DNA of 46,970 bases from Symbiodinium natans (lineage: Eukaryota > Sar > Dinophyceae > Suessiales > Symbiodiniaceae): contig CAJNDS010002256.1 of NCBI GenBank assembly GCA_905221605.1, positions 1 through 46,970 on the forward strand. The letters are read 5' to 3'. Each line of letters starts with the position of its first letter. Positions within the stretch are counted from its first letter, which is position 1. Shown one piece after another: positions 10,884 through 19,700 of this stretch. A program made the translations under genes and the position numbers. The notes beneath the pieces were generated by a model. It did no database searches. It had not been told where the DNA came from and worked only from the letters and a program-made list of their open reading frames with translations.

Positions 10884-13442
10884 CTTTATCTTGAGGGACG
10901 CATGCATCGCGTCCGCAGTGGGCGCGCCCAGATGGTCTCCGAGTCTGTGCGAGAATGCACGCTGGCGACTGGAGACTCTCCACACAGTTGGAACTCCCTC
11001 TCTTTCTCTTTCTTTTTCTGGGGGCATGGGTCGTGCGGCTTGGCCCGATGCAGTATCGGCTCTTTTTCTCATTCTCTTTCTGCTTCGATTTCTCTTTCTC
11101 GCTTTTCTTCTCTGTCAGAGAGCATACATCACCCAGCACCTGGAAAGTCGACTGCAAACCCTGACCCAATTTGGCTCCCCAACCCTCTGAACTGCTAGTC
11201 GCTGCTGGTCTGATTCCGCAGTCTGCGGCAGTGGGCTCGGTGGATGCAGCCTCCGCTCTCTTGCGAGAACTTCTTCCTTCTGTCTCACCTGGAGGGCTTC
11301 TGCTCCGCAGCTGGTGGCGTTTCCGAGACAATACGCACTGCAAGTCATGCTGCTCACATTCATTACCCTCCCCCCCCCCCAAGTAGCTCTTCATTCCAAA
11401 GCACATGACCAAACGGATCAAGTGTAAGGGAGGTTGACGGATTCCAGGAACACCCTGCCTGATGCAAGCGCTCACATCTCAATCGGCGAAATGTCTCCTG
11501 GTAGTACCTGCTCAGACCGGTTGCAGCAAGTGTCAACGACCTCCCTGGTCGGTCTCGCACAGGCAATGTCTGGGCTGAGGCTTTCCAGACGTCCTGAAAT
11601 CTGTAACGCAGACCTGCAGCTGTCGACAACCGGCCTCGCTTCCTCGCCCGGGCTGAGGCCTCTGCTGGGAGCGGGATTCAGGATTCAGAGATTGCCCCGC
11701 AGCGCGTGAACATGGGCCCTAAGCGGGCAGCTCGCCTGGAGGGCTTTTGGGGGATATGACGTGCAGCATTAAAACTCCAGGGCGCGGACCCCAATCTTGT
11801 TCTTCATGTTACGCAAGCTGTCCCAAGTACCAAGACCAAAAGTACCTAGAGCTCTTCACCCTACCAACATGCCCCAGTCCCTTGGCCGTGTTAGCCCCGG
11901 GCTCAGAGAGTCGCCACCCATCGCGCTGGGCCAAGGGCACTAGGCGCTCTGACCATGCGCAGCAACTGAAGTAGCTGAGATGTGTCCAGGAGTTTTGTTG
12001 CTTGAGGTTTTTGGGGCTTCCAAGGCTTGGAATTTGGAGCCCAGGCTCTGCAGACGGGCTGAGCCCTAAACTAAGAAGCTGCGGCCACATGTTGCCGAAG
12101 TTCCAAGCTCCTGCTACATTAAATCGACATTGAGCAGCCAAATTTTGGCTCACTCGAGTTGCAGGCGAGTGGCATCGCTTTGCAGACAAACTGTTGTAGC
12201 AGCAGTTGTTGGCAAAAGCTTTGACACAACATCCTGCTCTTCCAAAATGACACCTGCGAAGCAGAAACATCTGTTCGTTAGCATTCAGTAGCATTCGTGC
12301 TATCAGATTGTCATACTTTTTGGACCGTTCTTGCATACAAGTATGCGTTGCGTAAACGAATGTTTGTTCACGTGTTGTACACGCTGTCAATACGAAGTCA
12401 TGACTGTAGTTACTAATATTGGCCTTGAACCGGCCGCCCTTCTTTACACAAGGTGGCTTCGGCTGGCGCATAACCCACTGTGTCCCGAAAGCGGTTTTCC
12501 CCATCCATCTGACCACAACACCGTGCTCTCAGAAACGATGCTGTAGGTGAACGTGTGCTTGGGAAAATAGGTTATTCTTAGCTCAATTCCACGATGCATC
12601 GTTTTCAGGCTTGCGCGTGCGGTCCGCCATGATGAAGCAAGAGGAGGGGAGCCGGGGTGGAGCCGACTATAGCAGCGACTACAAATCGAAATTCCGAAGA
12701 CAAGTGTCCACTACTGAGTGCCTTTCAGCTGCCCTCCAAACCCCGCTCTATCCCCTCCATCCACTAACTCCACGCGCTCGTCAGGTCATTAACAATCGAA
12801 GTGACAGGGTTGCTGGCCTGCAGAGAGGCCGCACTCAGAAAAACACATCAAGTACCCATCAGCGACAGCCAACCGCAGGCAACATAGGTGTCGCTCTTCG
12901 CCTAGACGTTGGCGTGGCTCTCATTCCAGCTTCGCCTCTTATAACACATCCAGAAGCCTGCCCCACTTGCTTGATTTGAGAAGTGCAGGGACGCTCTCTA
13001 CATGCAGCAACCCAGCAAATACAAACGCAGTCTGCATTTCCCCTGCAGACAGGAGGATGCGGCTCGGAGGCAAGCTTGACAGAAGCTCGCAACTTGGTTT
13101 CTGTACGTTCGTGATCATCCACACCTACAGCTGCGTAGTGGATTAGTGCATCCTCTTGTAGAAGTGAGAGCCAGCGAAGTTCTGCGAAACTTGCCTCACA
13201 GTGCCGCGAGACCAGAAGAGATCTGGCAGCTGACATGATACTCACCTTCAGGTGCCTTGAGTTTGTGTGTCCAACATCATGCTAACCTCATCTTTAGCCA
13301 CGACGGTCATGCCGGATCCCACATCCACAAAGCTTCGGATGCACAGTCTGCAGTGCGCACACTGCATGGGCGGCCTAGAAGGCTGGCAAGGAAGTGATGG
13401 CTTTGTTTGCTCCAGACACGTATGTGGTGCTTTGCGAGGCAT
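3612..13442 (-). CDS. Unrecognised Cys-containing, coiled-coil protein (gene span)
   Basis: I do not recognise this gene. The proposed start ATG is at 13442; the first exon has a CxxCxxC cluster (CAHCRLC). Further exons down to 3.6 kb are Ala, Arg, Glu and Gln-rich and would form long charged helices. The end proposed is TAA at 3612-3614 after a lysine-rich tail. The exons share the same short length, AG|G acceptors and GC/GT donors as SMC1. Phases between the first three exons agree; between the exons at 12.3 and 11.3 kb, and near 9.9 and 4.1 kb, they do not, so exons are missing or some belong to another gene. The N-terminus may bind zinc and the coil may dimerise; no function can be inferred. 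Confidence 0.55.
4094..4127 (-). CDS. Second gene, Ala-rich helical exon
   Basis: It encodes ARSAAAWQREE after acceptor GCGCCCTGAG|G (phase 2), with GC donor GAGGAA|GCTGCC. Entry phase does not match the previous exon found, so another exon probably lies between. Confidence 0.5.
4128..5961. other. Interval of the second gene, no secure exon
   Basis: A minus-strand frame at 5202-5729 and a plus-strand frame at 4576-4931 are open but have no domain, coil pattern or paired splice sites. A phase mismatch predicts at least one missed exon here. Confidence 0.45.
5962..5994 (-). CDS. Second gene, coiled-coil exon
   Basis: Eleven codons, ELVRCEAELHE, lie between acceptor GAGTAGCAG|GAG and GC donor CACGAG|GCAAGA, phase 0 to 0. 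Confidence 0.58.
6212..6280 (-). CDS. Second gene, Ala/Arg-rich coiled-coil exon
   Basis: Twenty-three codons begin VAAAERRRAQRAASLGR and end MAQAAK. The acceptor CCGAACCGCAG|GTC and the donor GCGAAG|GTGAGC are both close to consensus, phase 0 to 0. Confidence 0.78.
6755..7032. repeat. (CTT)n and (CT)n microsatellite cluster with GGCATGAGGGG modules
   Basis: About 90 bp of CTT, then CT tracts at roughly 6880-6900, 6928-6963 and 7016-7031. Between them GGCATGAGGGGCC occurs at about 6850 and 6980, and a third version, GGCATGAGGGGGAAGCCCC, at about 6624. Open frames across it (poly-Ser, poly-Leu, poly-Arg) are by-products. Confidence 0.9.
7520..7594 (-). CDS. Second gene, Ala/Arg-rich coiled-coil exon
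   Basis: Twenty-five codons begin EALRSLRAARVQRAAHSAK and end QQRAAE. The acceptor is TGCCTCGCGCAG|GAG and the GC donor GCTGAG|GCCGAA, phase 0 to 0. The exon has high GC at third positions compared with its flanks. Confidence 0.75.
8138..8197 (-). CDS. Second gene, Ala-rich coiled-coil exon
   Basis: It encodes AEADAQRAAASAAEALRREE between acceptor TCCCCCGGAG|GCC and GC donor GAGGAG|GCGCCT, phase 0 to 0. Confidence 0.7.
8211..8282 (+). repeat. Degenerate telomere-type repeat (TTGAGGG/ATGAGGG)
   Basis: Heptamer units GAGGGTT and GAGGGAT repeat about seven times after GTTTAGGGTTCAGGG. It is intronic in the second gene. Confidence 0.75.
8759..8800 (-). CDS. Second gene, coiled-coil exon
   Basis: It encodes AKAGAAMREAELLE between acceptor GCTGGGCAG|GCC and GC donor CTTGAG|GCGGAT, phase 0 to 0. 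Confidence 0.65.
8801..9925. other. Intron of the second gene with GGATAAAATCC motifs
   Basis: Apart from the recurrent palindrome no feature is seen. The next exon's phase suggests one small exon may be missed. Confidence 0.45.
9087..9301. repeat. Recurrent GGATAAAATCC palindromic motif
   Basis: The 11-mer GGATAAAATCC (inverted arms GGAT/ATCC around AAA) occurs exactly at 9087, 9199 and 9291, with degenerate forms at about 8951 and 9343. Each is followed by a GGGCCTGACC-like stretch. Spacing is 112 and 92 bp. It lies in an intron of the second gene. Confidence 0.7.
9926..9965 (-). CDS. Second gene, coiled-coil exon
   Basis: It encodes VRAQLAAKRAQLE plus G between acceptor CCCTTGCAG|GTG and GT donor GGAAG|GTGCAT, phase 0 to 1. 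Confidence 0.65.
10416..10484 (-). CDS. Second gene, coiled-coil exon
   Basis: Twenty-three codons begin LDAARRQFQRQAREEEK and end AFKTVE. The acceptor is ACGACCCAG|CTG and the GC donor GTCGAG|GCTATT (an earlier GC donor at GAGAAG|GCATTC is possible), phase 0 to 0. Confidence 0.72.
10697..10883. repeat. (CT)n/(TA)n microsatellites
   Basis: CT-rich tracts run at 10700-10745 and 10816-10866, followed directly by TATATATA to 10883. It is intronic in the second gene. Confidence 0.9.
11251..11288 (-). CDS. Second gene, coiled-coil exon
   Basis: It encodes VRQKEEVLARER plus AG between acceptor GCCCTCCAG|GTG and GC donor CGGAG|GCTGCA. The frame is also open upstream (EALQ). Confidence 0.58.
11289..12253. 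other. Interval of the second gene, long open frame without support
   Basis: A 235-codon minus frame (11809-12516) overlaps it. Outside the helical part called at 12254-12329 its composition is not protein-like. Confidence 0.4.
12254..12329 (-). CDS. Second gene, helical exon candidate
   Basis: It encodes RSKKYDNLIARMLLNANEQ then MFLLR between acceptor GTATGCAAG|AA and donor CTTCGCAG|GTGTCA, phase 1 to 2. It lies in the longest open minus-strand frame of the region (11809-12516). Its entry phase does not match the previous candidate. Confidence 0.42.
12967..13042 (-). CDS. Second gene, Cys-rich exon candidate
   Basis: In phase 2 after acceptor TGTCTGCAG|G the frame reads GNADCVCICWVAACRERPC and continues to donor AAGCAA|GTGGGG. 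Five cysteines in about 15 residues, next to the CxxCxxC of exon 1, suggest a metal-binding N-terminus. It is the only frame in which the phases agree with exon 2. Confidence 0.38.
13195..13229 (-). CDS. Second gene, exon 2
   Basis: It encodes LPDLFWSRGTV plus AG between acceptor CATGTCAG|CTG and GC donor GTGAG|GCAAGT, the commonest GC-donor consensus. Phase 0 entry agrees with exon 1, phase 2 exit with the next candidate. Confidence 0.48.
13287..13442 (-). CDS. Second gene, exon 1 with start codon
   Basis: Fifty-two codons from ATG (CCGACAATGCC context) to donor GATGAG|GTTAGC, phase 0. The protein starts MPRKAPHTC and contains PPMQCAHCRLCIRSFVDVGS, then MTVVAKDE. CxxCxxC could be half of a zinc site. 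The frame is open in front of the ATG back to the acceptor at 13553, read here as 5' UTR. The opposite strand also has an open frame here and cannot be fully excluded. Confidence 0.58.
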
Positions 13443-13552
13443 TGTCGGATGAAAGTTTAGTACTTTATACCCTTTCTCTTCGACTTCGAACCTTGTGACC
13501 TTGCGAGGCCCTCTGGCGTAGTCCCACTGCGTGGCTACCAAAGCGTCCCGAG

Positions 13553-13576
13553 GCTAAGAGAAAAAAAACAACCACA
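13553..13576 (-). promoter_or_regulatory. Candidate spliced-leader trans-splice acceptor
   Basis: On the minus strand a run of T and pyrimidines (GTTGTTTTTTTTCTCTTAG) ends at an AG, 117 bp after the SMC1 stop and 111 bp before an ATG with a good downstream frame. No donor for a cis intron is obvious between the SMC1 stop and this site. An ordinary internal acceptor remains possible. Confidence 0.5.
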
Positions 13577-13670
13577 AGCAAGCGGGCTTAGACCCCAGTG
13601 GGCCGGAACCTCCGAGATGAACTTCCTAGGGGATCCGCTCAAAAAACACACGCCCCAGGAAGGCGCCCTC
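13554..13670 (-). other. SMC1 3' end to next gene: 117-bp intergenic gap
   Basis: This is the whole distance between the SMC1 stop codon and the next inferred mRNA 5' end. It contains a long T tract read on the minus strand. No promoter motif is visible. Such tight head-to-tail spacing is typical of dinoflagellate tandem arrays. Confidence 0.55.
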
Positions 13671-13757
13671 TCACTGCAGGGGCACCACTTCGGGGGCCCG
13701 CTGCTCCGCCCGAACTCGGCGGATGCGCGTCAAGTCCATGGTAAAGACCACCTCGGG
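13671..13757 (-). CDS. SMC1: SMC1 terminal exon with stop codon
   Basis: It begins PEVV and includes VVFTMDLTRIRRVRAEQR, equivalent to the C-terminal LTFDLTKY strand of SMC1, and ends after eight more residues at TGA 13671-13673. The acceptor is CCAAAG|CCC or CGAG|GTG. The tail is Arg-rich and of a length usual for SMC1. Confidence 0.87.
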   Translation of the reverse strand, partial: PEVVFTMDLTRIRRVRAEQRAPEVVPLQ

Positions 13758-16700
13758 CTTTGGACAACTTTGGCAACCTGGACAAGGACGCAGAGGAGAG
13801 AAAACCAGGAGGCAAGCAAGGTTAGGATTAGGAGTCTCTTTCAGATGCCAGGCGGCCGAGGCATTGCGGGCCCGGTCTTTGGACACACCCACGAGGCCCT
13901 GCGACGAGATGAGGGTCTCGGGGAGATGAGGGTCTTCAGAGGGGCTTGCAGGTTCGGGGAGTCGATGACTGGCATTGGGGGGGGGGCGGGGGGGCAAGGC
14001 TTTGATGGTGTTAGGGGATACAGGCCTCGCCATGCACGAAGAAGCGATCTTTCTGTGAGATGACGATTGCCCTGAGCGCAGGGTGTCTCAGGCGCTCCCA
14101 ACACAACATGCTCCAGTTGCTGAGTGTTTGCGACTTCCTGCGCCCACCGAGGGCTGTAGCGCTGCAGTTTCACGGCGTGACGTACGTCGAGAGGCCCGAG
14201 TGCGGCTTCAAGAATTGCACTTTTCTGCAAACCCGGAACCCTAGGCCATCCACATGATCGACCCGAAACCTTGAACGCCACAACCCCAAACCCTTCCCTT
14301 CTGAACTCGCCTTCGGCAGCATCCCTACGACTTACAACTTACGGGGTTTAGGGATGTAAGGGATGTAGGACAGACCGCAATTTGAGGATTCTACAGACTG
14401 TTCAAATCCTGGCAACTGCGCCGACCCTGTTCTTTATCGTGCCCAGAGCCTTTAAAGATGCGTTTTTGCCTGACTACCCTAACGCCCCAAAGCCATAAGC
14501 CCCCTGAAGGGCGCTAAATGGGTGGAGCTGTTGCTTTGGGACTTCTTTAGGGGAATGGGCGGGCGGTCTTCCTTGTTGTTGCTTCACTTCCTTTGAATGT
14601 CTTGCAAGAGGAAAACATCCTTCACATCTCGTCTTTGATAAGAAACCTCTGTTTTTGCTATATGTCGATTGGAAAACCTTTCTTGCGTGTCGCGGCTTGG
14701 CTAGGCCGCAGGCTGGCAGTCCACGGAAGCAATGTAGCTTGCGAGCGCCTGAGCACGCGCGATGCTCAAGACGAAAGTATCGAATGCCGTCACACCCTAT
14801 ATGCATCATTCGGTACGAGAAAGACCTCACGGCAGACCTTGTCTCAGCAAGTCTCTTCAAGTCATTCCCGAGAAAACCTAGACTTTCTCAAACCTTTGCA
14901 AATCTCAAAGCCCATGCTCCATGCACCTGCACATTGGAGTGGTCGAGGTAGGCGTCGACTTCATCCAAGATCAGAAACGGCGGCCTTGACTACAGGCTTG
15001 TGACGTATCACAAACTTGAAAGGACGTGCAGCTAGGAAGTACACATGCAGCAGGCTGGAACAACATACGCCAAAAGCCCGCAAACGTAGGCACCGCAGCT
15101 CCATGTTGAGACTCAGCATTGCCAGCAGGCGGAATGAGCACTTTGTCATCTCTATATACGGCACTCACAATCCTCCTACCTCCGCCGGGCTGCCTTGGCA
15201 TCACCCTGACAGTCCTATCAGCACACCCCTTGCCGTCAACAAAGCCTACTGTATTGGTCTGAAGCCTACAGAGTGCAGACATGAAGCCCAAAGTCGACCA
15301 GGCCTTTGGAAGGACTGCATGGCAAAGAGAAGTGCCATCGCTGCCACTGTTTTCTCCCCACCTCAGCTGGGTAAAAGAACTCGACCATGCAACCAATGCT
15401 GCATACCGGCTGCGTCAAGGCCGGGACCTAAACCCTTAATTCTCAGAACAGAACTCGCAGCTTCGGTTTTGACGCGTATGGATTTCCCATGACTGAGCAA
15501 GCCTGTGAAACCTCCACTCTCCGATCTGCCATTGCTGCAACTACAGTGGCTTGCGCCTCATCCCCGACTTCATTCACAGACAGACTTCATTAGTTCTTCG
15601 CACTTGCCATCACTACGAGTTCTCCACACCCAGCCACCCGACAGCAGCGCGATGTCACAGAAGCGCTTTGCAGGAGGCATCGCAGTGAACTGGGCCGAGA
15701 AACGGTTTGCAGCTGTGGCACGAGGAATTCGTAGGACTCTAGGTGTTAAGAAAGCCCACTATCTCTTCTTTTTGAATACAAAAAGCTATTACAGCTGCTC
15801 CCATGTTCAGGGCTTCTCGGTGGTGGGCACGATGCTCGGGAAGGTGGGGCTCTCTGCGGGCTTCTCTGTGTGGGGGTAATTAATCCAGGCATCTCTGGAA
15901 AGGGGATTTCAGGGACTTTTTGCAGGATTCGGAACTGGGGGGGATCGCGGTAGGGTTTACGTAGCATCTATGCAGAGATCCAAGTCTTGCTTATGTAGAA
16001 TCCAAGTCTTGCTCATGGGGGAATTGCGAAGGGTGTCCTGATAGGTGCTCAGAAAAGTGCGGAAGCCGCATCTTACAAAATAGTGAACGACAGCAACTGG
16101 GACAACCACTTCGCCACATGAGCTGAGTTCTCACTTTAACCCGATATGTGTTTAAGCTGCCCTTTTCTTGTTTGTTCTGACATGGCCTCATTTTTTGCAG
16201 GATTTATCATGATAGTAGAACGCCCTTTCGCAGCATGAGCAATTTTAATTGTACAGGTGACCTCCAATTCTGTTAAGGAAACTTAGCTAACTGGGCGGAA
16301 CTCTCTGTGGACCTCTGGGGTGAGTCTTCCAGGGACCAAGTGACCGGGACACCGGGCGAGGAGAATGGTTGACGAAAAATCCAATTACCCCACACAAAAC
16401 GCAGATCAATACACAATCCCACCAAAGCTGGCCCTCCTACAACAGATGTACAGCGGGCCTTGACACCACCGTTCCAGGGATCCTGGCATGAGTCCAGGGC
16501 AACGAAGAGGCTTGAAAGGCTTCGATCTCGAGCTTTTCAGATTCAGGCGGATCATGCCGGAGCCCCGGAAGTCACTGTTTATCGGGCCAGGGGCTAGATT
16601 TGGAATGGTTGGGTCCTGGGCATGGTGGGGTGCTGTTCCATTGCAACCGGCATCTGCGTGGACAGCGCCGGTTCTGCCGAGGGATACACCCTGACAGCCG

Positions 16701-19700
16701 CCAACCCAAATCAACCACAAACAAACCCTAACTCACCGAACCCTGCTGAAGAAAAAACCGTATGCCCCCTACTCCCCACCCACCGACCGCAGCAAGAAGC
16801 CGTTTATCCTACACCAGCACGTTCAGGAGCCCCCGAGGAAACCCTCTCCTCCAAATCCTCGAGGTCCAAAAACGCTGAACCGCCGTCGAAGCCTGGCTTT
16901 AGGGCCCTCATAGGGATGTGTTCTGATTACTTGAACGAAGGTTCGTCTTCAAGAAGGACAGCGCGAAACAATACAACCTACTTCAGAGCAACTCCCACGT
17001 GAGTGTGGAGGGGATATTTGGGAGGCTTGGTCTTCCGCTTTCAAGATTGAGGGTACGAGTACCTCCAAGACAAAAAGTTGCGAAACCCCGGCATCCTTTG
17101 TCACCTGACCTCCGCGGCGGAAGCGACATTTTTGCCTAGCCGTGGCTTAAGTTCAAGTAACCGATAAATTTTTCCTAGGAAAATACAAGGAGAACTTGAA
17201 GAAAACTCCCAAATCCATAACTCTTAGCCCTCAACATCCCCACCCCCCACCCACGCTGCTGCCTTTAGCCGTGGCCTTCGTAAGCCTGTGAGCACGGCTC
17301 AAGAAGGTTGCGCATCTACCCATGTAGAAACTTGTGGCTCAGGGGTTTAGGGTTTAGAGTTTGGGGTTTGGGGTTTGGAGTTAGGGTTGGGGACCAGATG
17401 CAGGGGTCCGGTGCGCAGGGATTGGCAGAAACGGGGAAGGTTTGGACCCCGCCGCATGCTGCGCCATGATCACAGCAGTGTCACGCCCTGGCATGTTGGA
17501 TCTACATGATTCGTCGAACAATTTTCCCTCCAAACATCTGCTGACCTATAGTCAGGTCAAAGGGCTGGCGGAGCAGTATCTGAACCTCACCTTAGGGCCT
17601 TAGGGATCAACTTTCATATATGCTAAGGGTTCGGCGAGATCGCCACTGCTTCCAAGGCCCGACTGCAGCTGCTCCGGCGCGCAACCACTGATCCAAGCTT
17701 CCACAAATGTCGGGAAGAGCTTCATGCTAGAACCCAAGCCAGGATTTCGGATTGTGGGCATTGCAGGCCTTTGCAAGACAACAGGGGCCGCAAAAAAGTT
17801 CGTGCTCGGAGACTTCGATAAGGGTTCTGCACAGGTCCAAAGCTTAGGATCCTAGGCCGACGGATGTCTGCTGTCTCCATGCCACTCTAAGACTCTATGC
17901 CATGCTGATTTAAAGGGTCGCTCAGGAGGTCACAGCAGTCTTTGGATTTCGGCCCCTGGAGCCTGGATTCAAGGTTCTGTGCTTGGGGAGTTCGGCGCTG
18001 TCGCTTCTAGGAGAAGCAGCTTGATCAGCCGGCGTGCGCTCGACGGAGAAAACCCCGAGGAAGTCCAGTCGGGCTCTCCCCCAGAATCGGGCTTTGGATG
18101 TTGCAATGAAGGGATACTTGTGTTTGCACGGCTGTGCATTGCATCCTCGCCTCCCAACCGGCGCGCTATGCAACATCTACATATATGAAGATACGCACGT
18201 GTATGAAATTGTGCATGAATGCGTGAATGCGTGAATGCGTGAATGCAGGAATGCATGAATGCATGAATGCATGAATGCATGAGTGCCTGCATGCATACGC
18301 ACTTATGCATACATGCATGAATACAAGTTCCGTACTTGAAGCCTTTACTACGCATGAGCCTTCAAGCGTTGACATCTGGAAAACCCTGCAGGGAAGCACG
18401 GGAGCCCGAATCCAGAATGGGTAAGCCGACTGCACGGTCATGACGTCGGCCGACACGCGCAGGTCGATGACCATGTTTGCTACCATTATCGTATCTGTTG
18501 GCGTCAGCTGTCAGGAAACATTGTCTGCTTCACTGTCCCGGGACCGACCCGGAAATGCAGACAAGTGCGCGGTGGAATAGGAAGTAACCTAGTTCGGAAC
18601 CTGACTTAAAAGGCCCTGTACCCATTTCAGTAGCCTCCGAGAAGTTGTGTTGAAGAACGTCACAAGCTGTTGCCAAGTCCAGGCGTAATTGGATTTGATA
18701 AAATGAAATGGGGCTTTGCCCGCACTCTTTGTACACTTCTTTCAGAATCACGCCCCCAACAAGCCCAAGACCCCAGAGAGAGGTCCAATGGTCGTCTTTA
18801 CGGCAAATGGAAACCATCCCACGGGACCTCGAGAGGCCTTAAACCTCCCTCAACCTCCAAACACAAGACCCCAAAAGCAGCTTGGGCCGTCCAAGCCCAG
18901 CTTGAAAATCAAGGCTCCTCTTCGAGGAGCCTCTTGGAGGAGACGCGGGCGCGTCCCTACCTACGGTTTCACCGGAGAGTTAGAGCTTTAAGTTGTAAGG
19001 GGCGGGGATTCACAGTCCGGCACGGTGACGGAGATAGGGCTTTGGGCTCAGGGGAAGCTGGTGGCACATTGCTGGATTAGGGTACTCAAGCCGAAGCCTT
19101 GCTCTTGAAGCCCCACAGACCTACAGACCCCAAACCTTCTGAGCCTGATAAGTTCTGCTACAAAGCCCTGCTACACCAAGACAGGGCCGCGCCCCTAGCA
19201 GTCTGGAGCTTCAGCATAGGCTGGTCGTTCTTCGAAGCAGGCGGAGCTCGCCGGCCCTGTGAAAAGAAGTCTCGCCTTAAGGCAGGCCGCCTGCAACAGC
19301 GTGGCCTATCTTCGGGAATCACATTGAGTTCTCCCTTCTTAGCAAGGGAGAACTGGCCATGTCGCCCCCCCCCTTCCTTGGACCTTCCCTGCTTCGGCGA
19401 GGCAACAGCCAACCGGCAAATGCATGTGGCGTGTAGTCCAGAAAGGGTACCCAACGCCTACCTCGCAGAAGTCCAGGAAAAGACCGGTATGGACTCTCCC
19501 CCTCCTCTCCCGTCCCTCTCCTCCCCCTCCCTTCCCCCCACCCCAGCCCCCCAAACCCAGAAAGCCCTGAATTCTGGACCTACATCCTGAAGGCGACGGC
19601 AGCCGCCTTTGAAGGGGAGACTTTGCCACGCTTTGCATGCGCTGGAGACAAGAGCCCGGATACATTGCCCCTCTGAGCTTGTCTTCGGGACTTCGGAGCC

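Noticed and set aside
11809-12516. The longest open frame of the window, 235 codons, minus strand
   Set aside because: Outside a short helical segment the composition is erratic and no domain is visible. Dinoflagellate-like genes here use tiny exons.
15643-15879. Plus-strand 124-codon frame starting MSQKRFAGG
   Set aside because: It is the shadow of the minus-strand SMC1 signature exon (FTAMPPAKRF...LSG).
16932-16985. Minus frame AVLLEDEPSF next to a GT donor, resembling the SMC1 A.L.LE..EPF segment
   Set aside because: The exon at 16843-16892 (GGSAFLDLEDLEE) matches this segment better and with correct phase, so the other is probably chance.
17969-18486. Frames with CIHAFMHS repeats resembling a repeat protein
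   Set aside because: Produced by the GAATGCAT octamer repeat; no flanking coding character.
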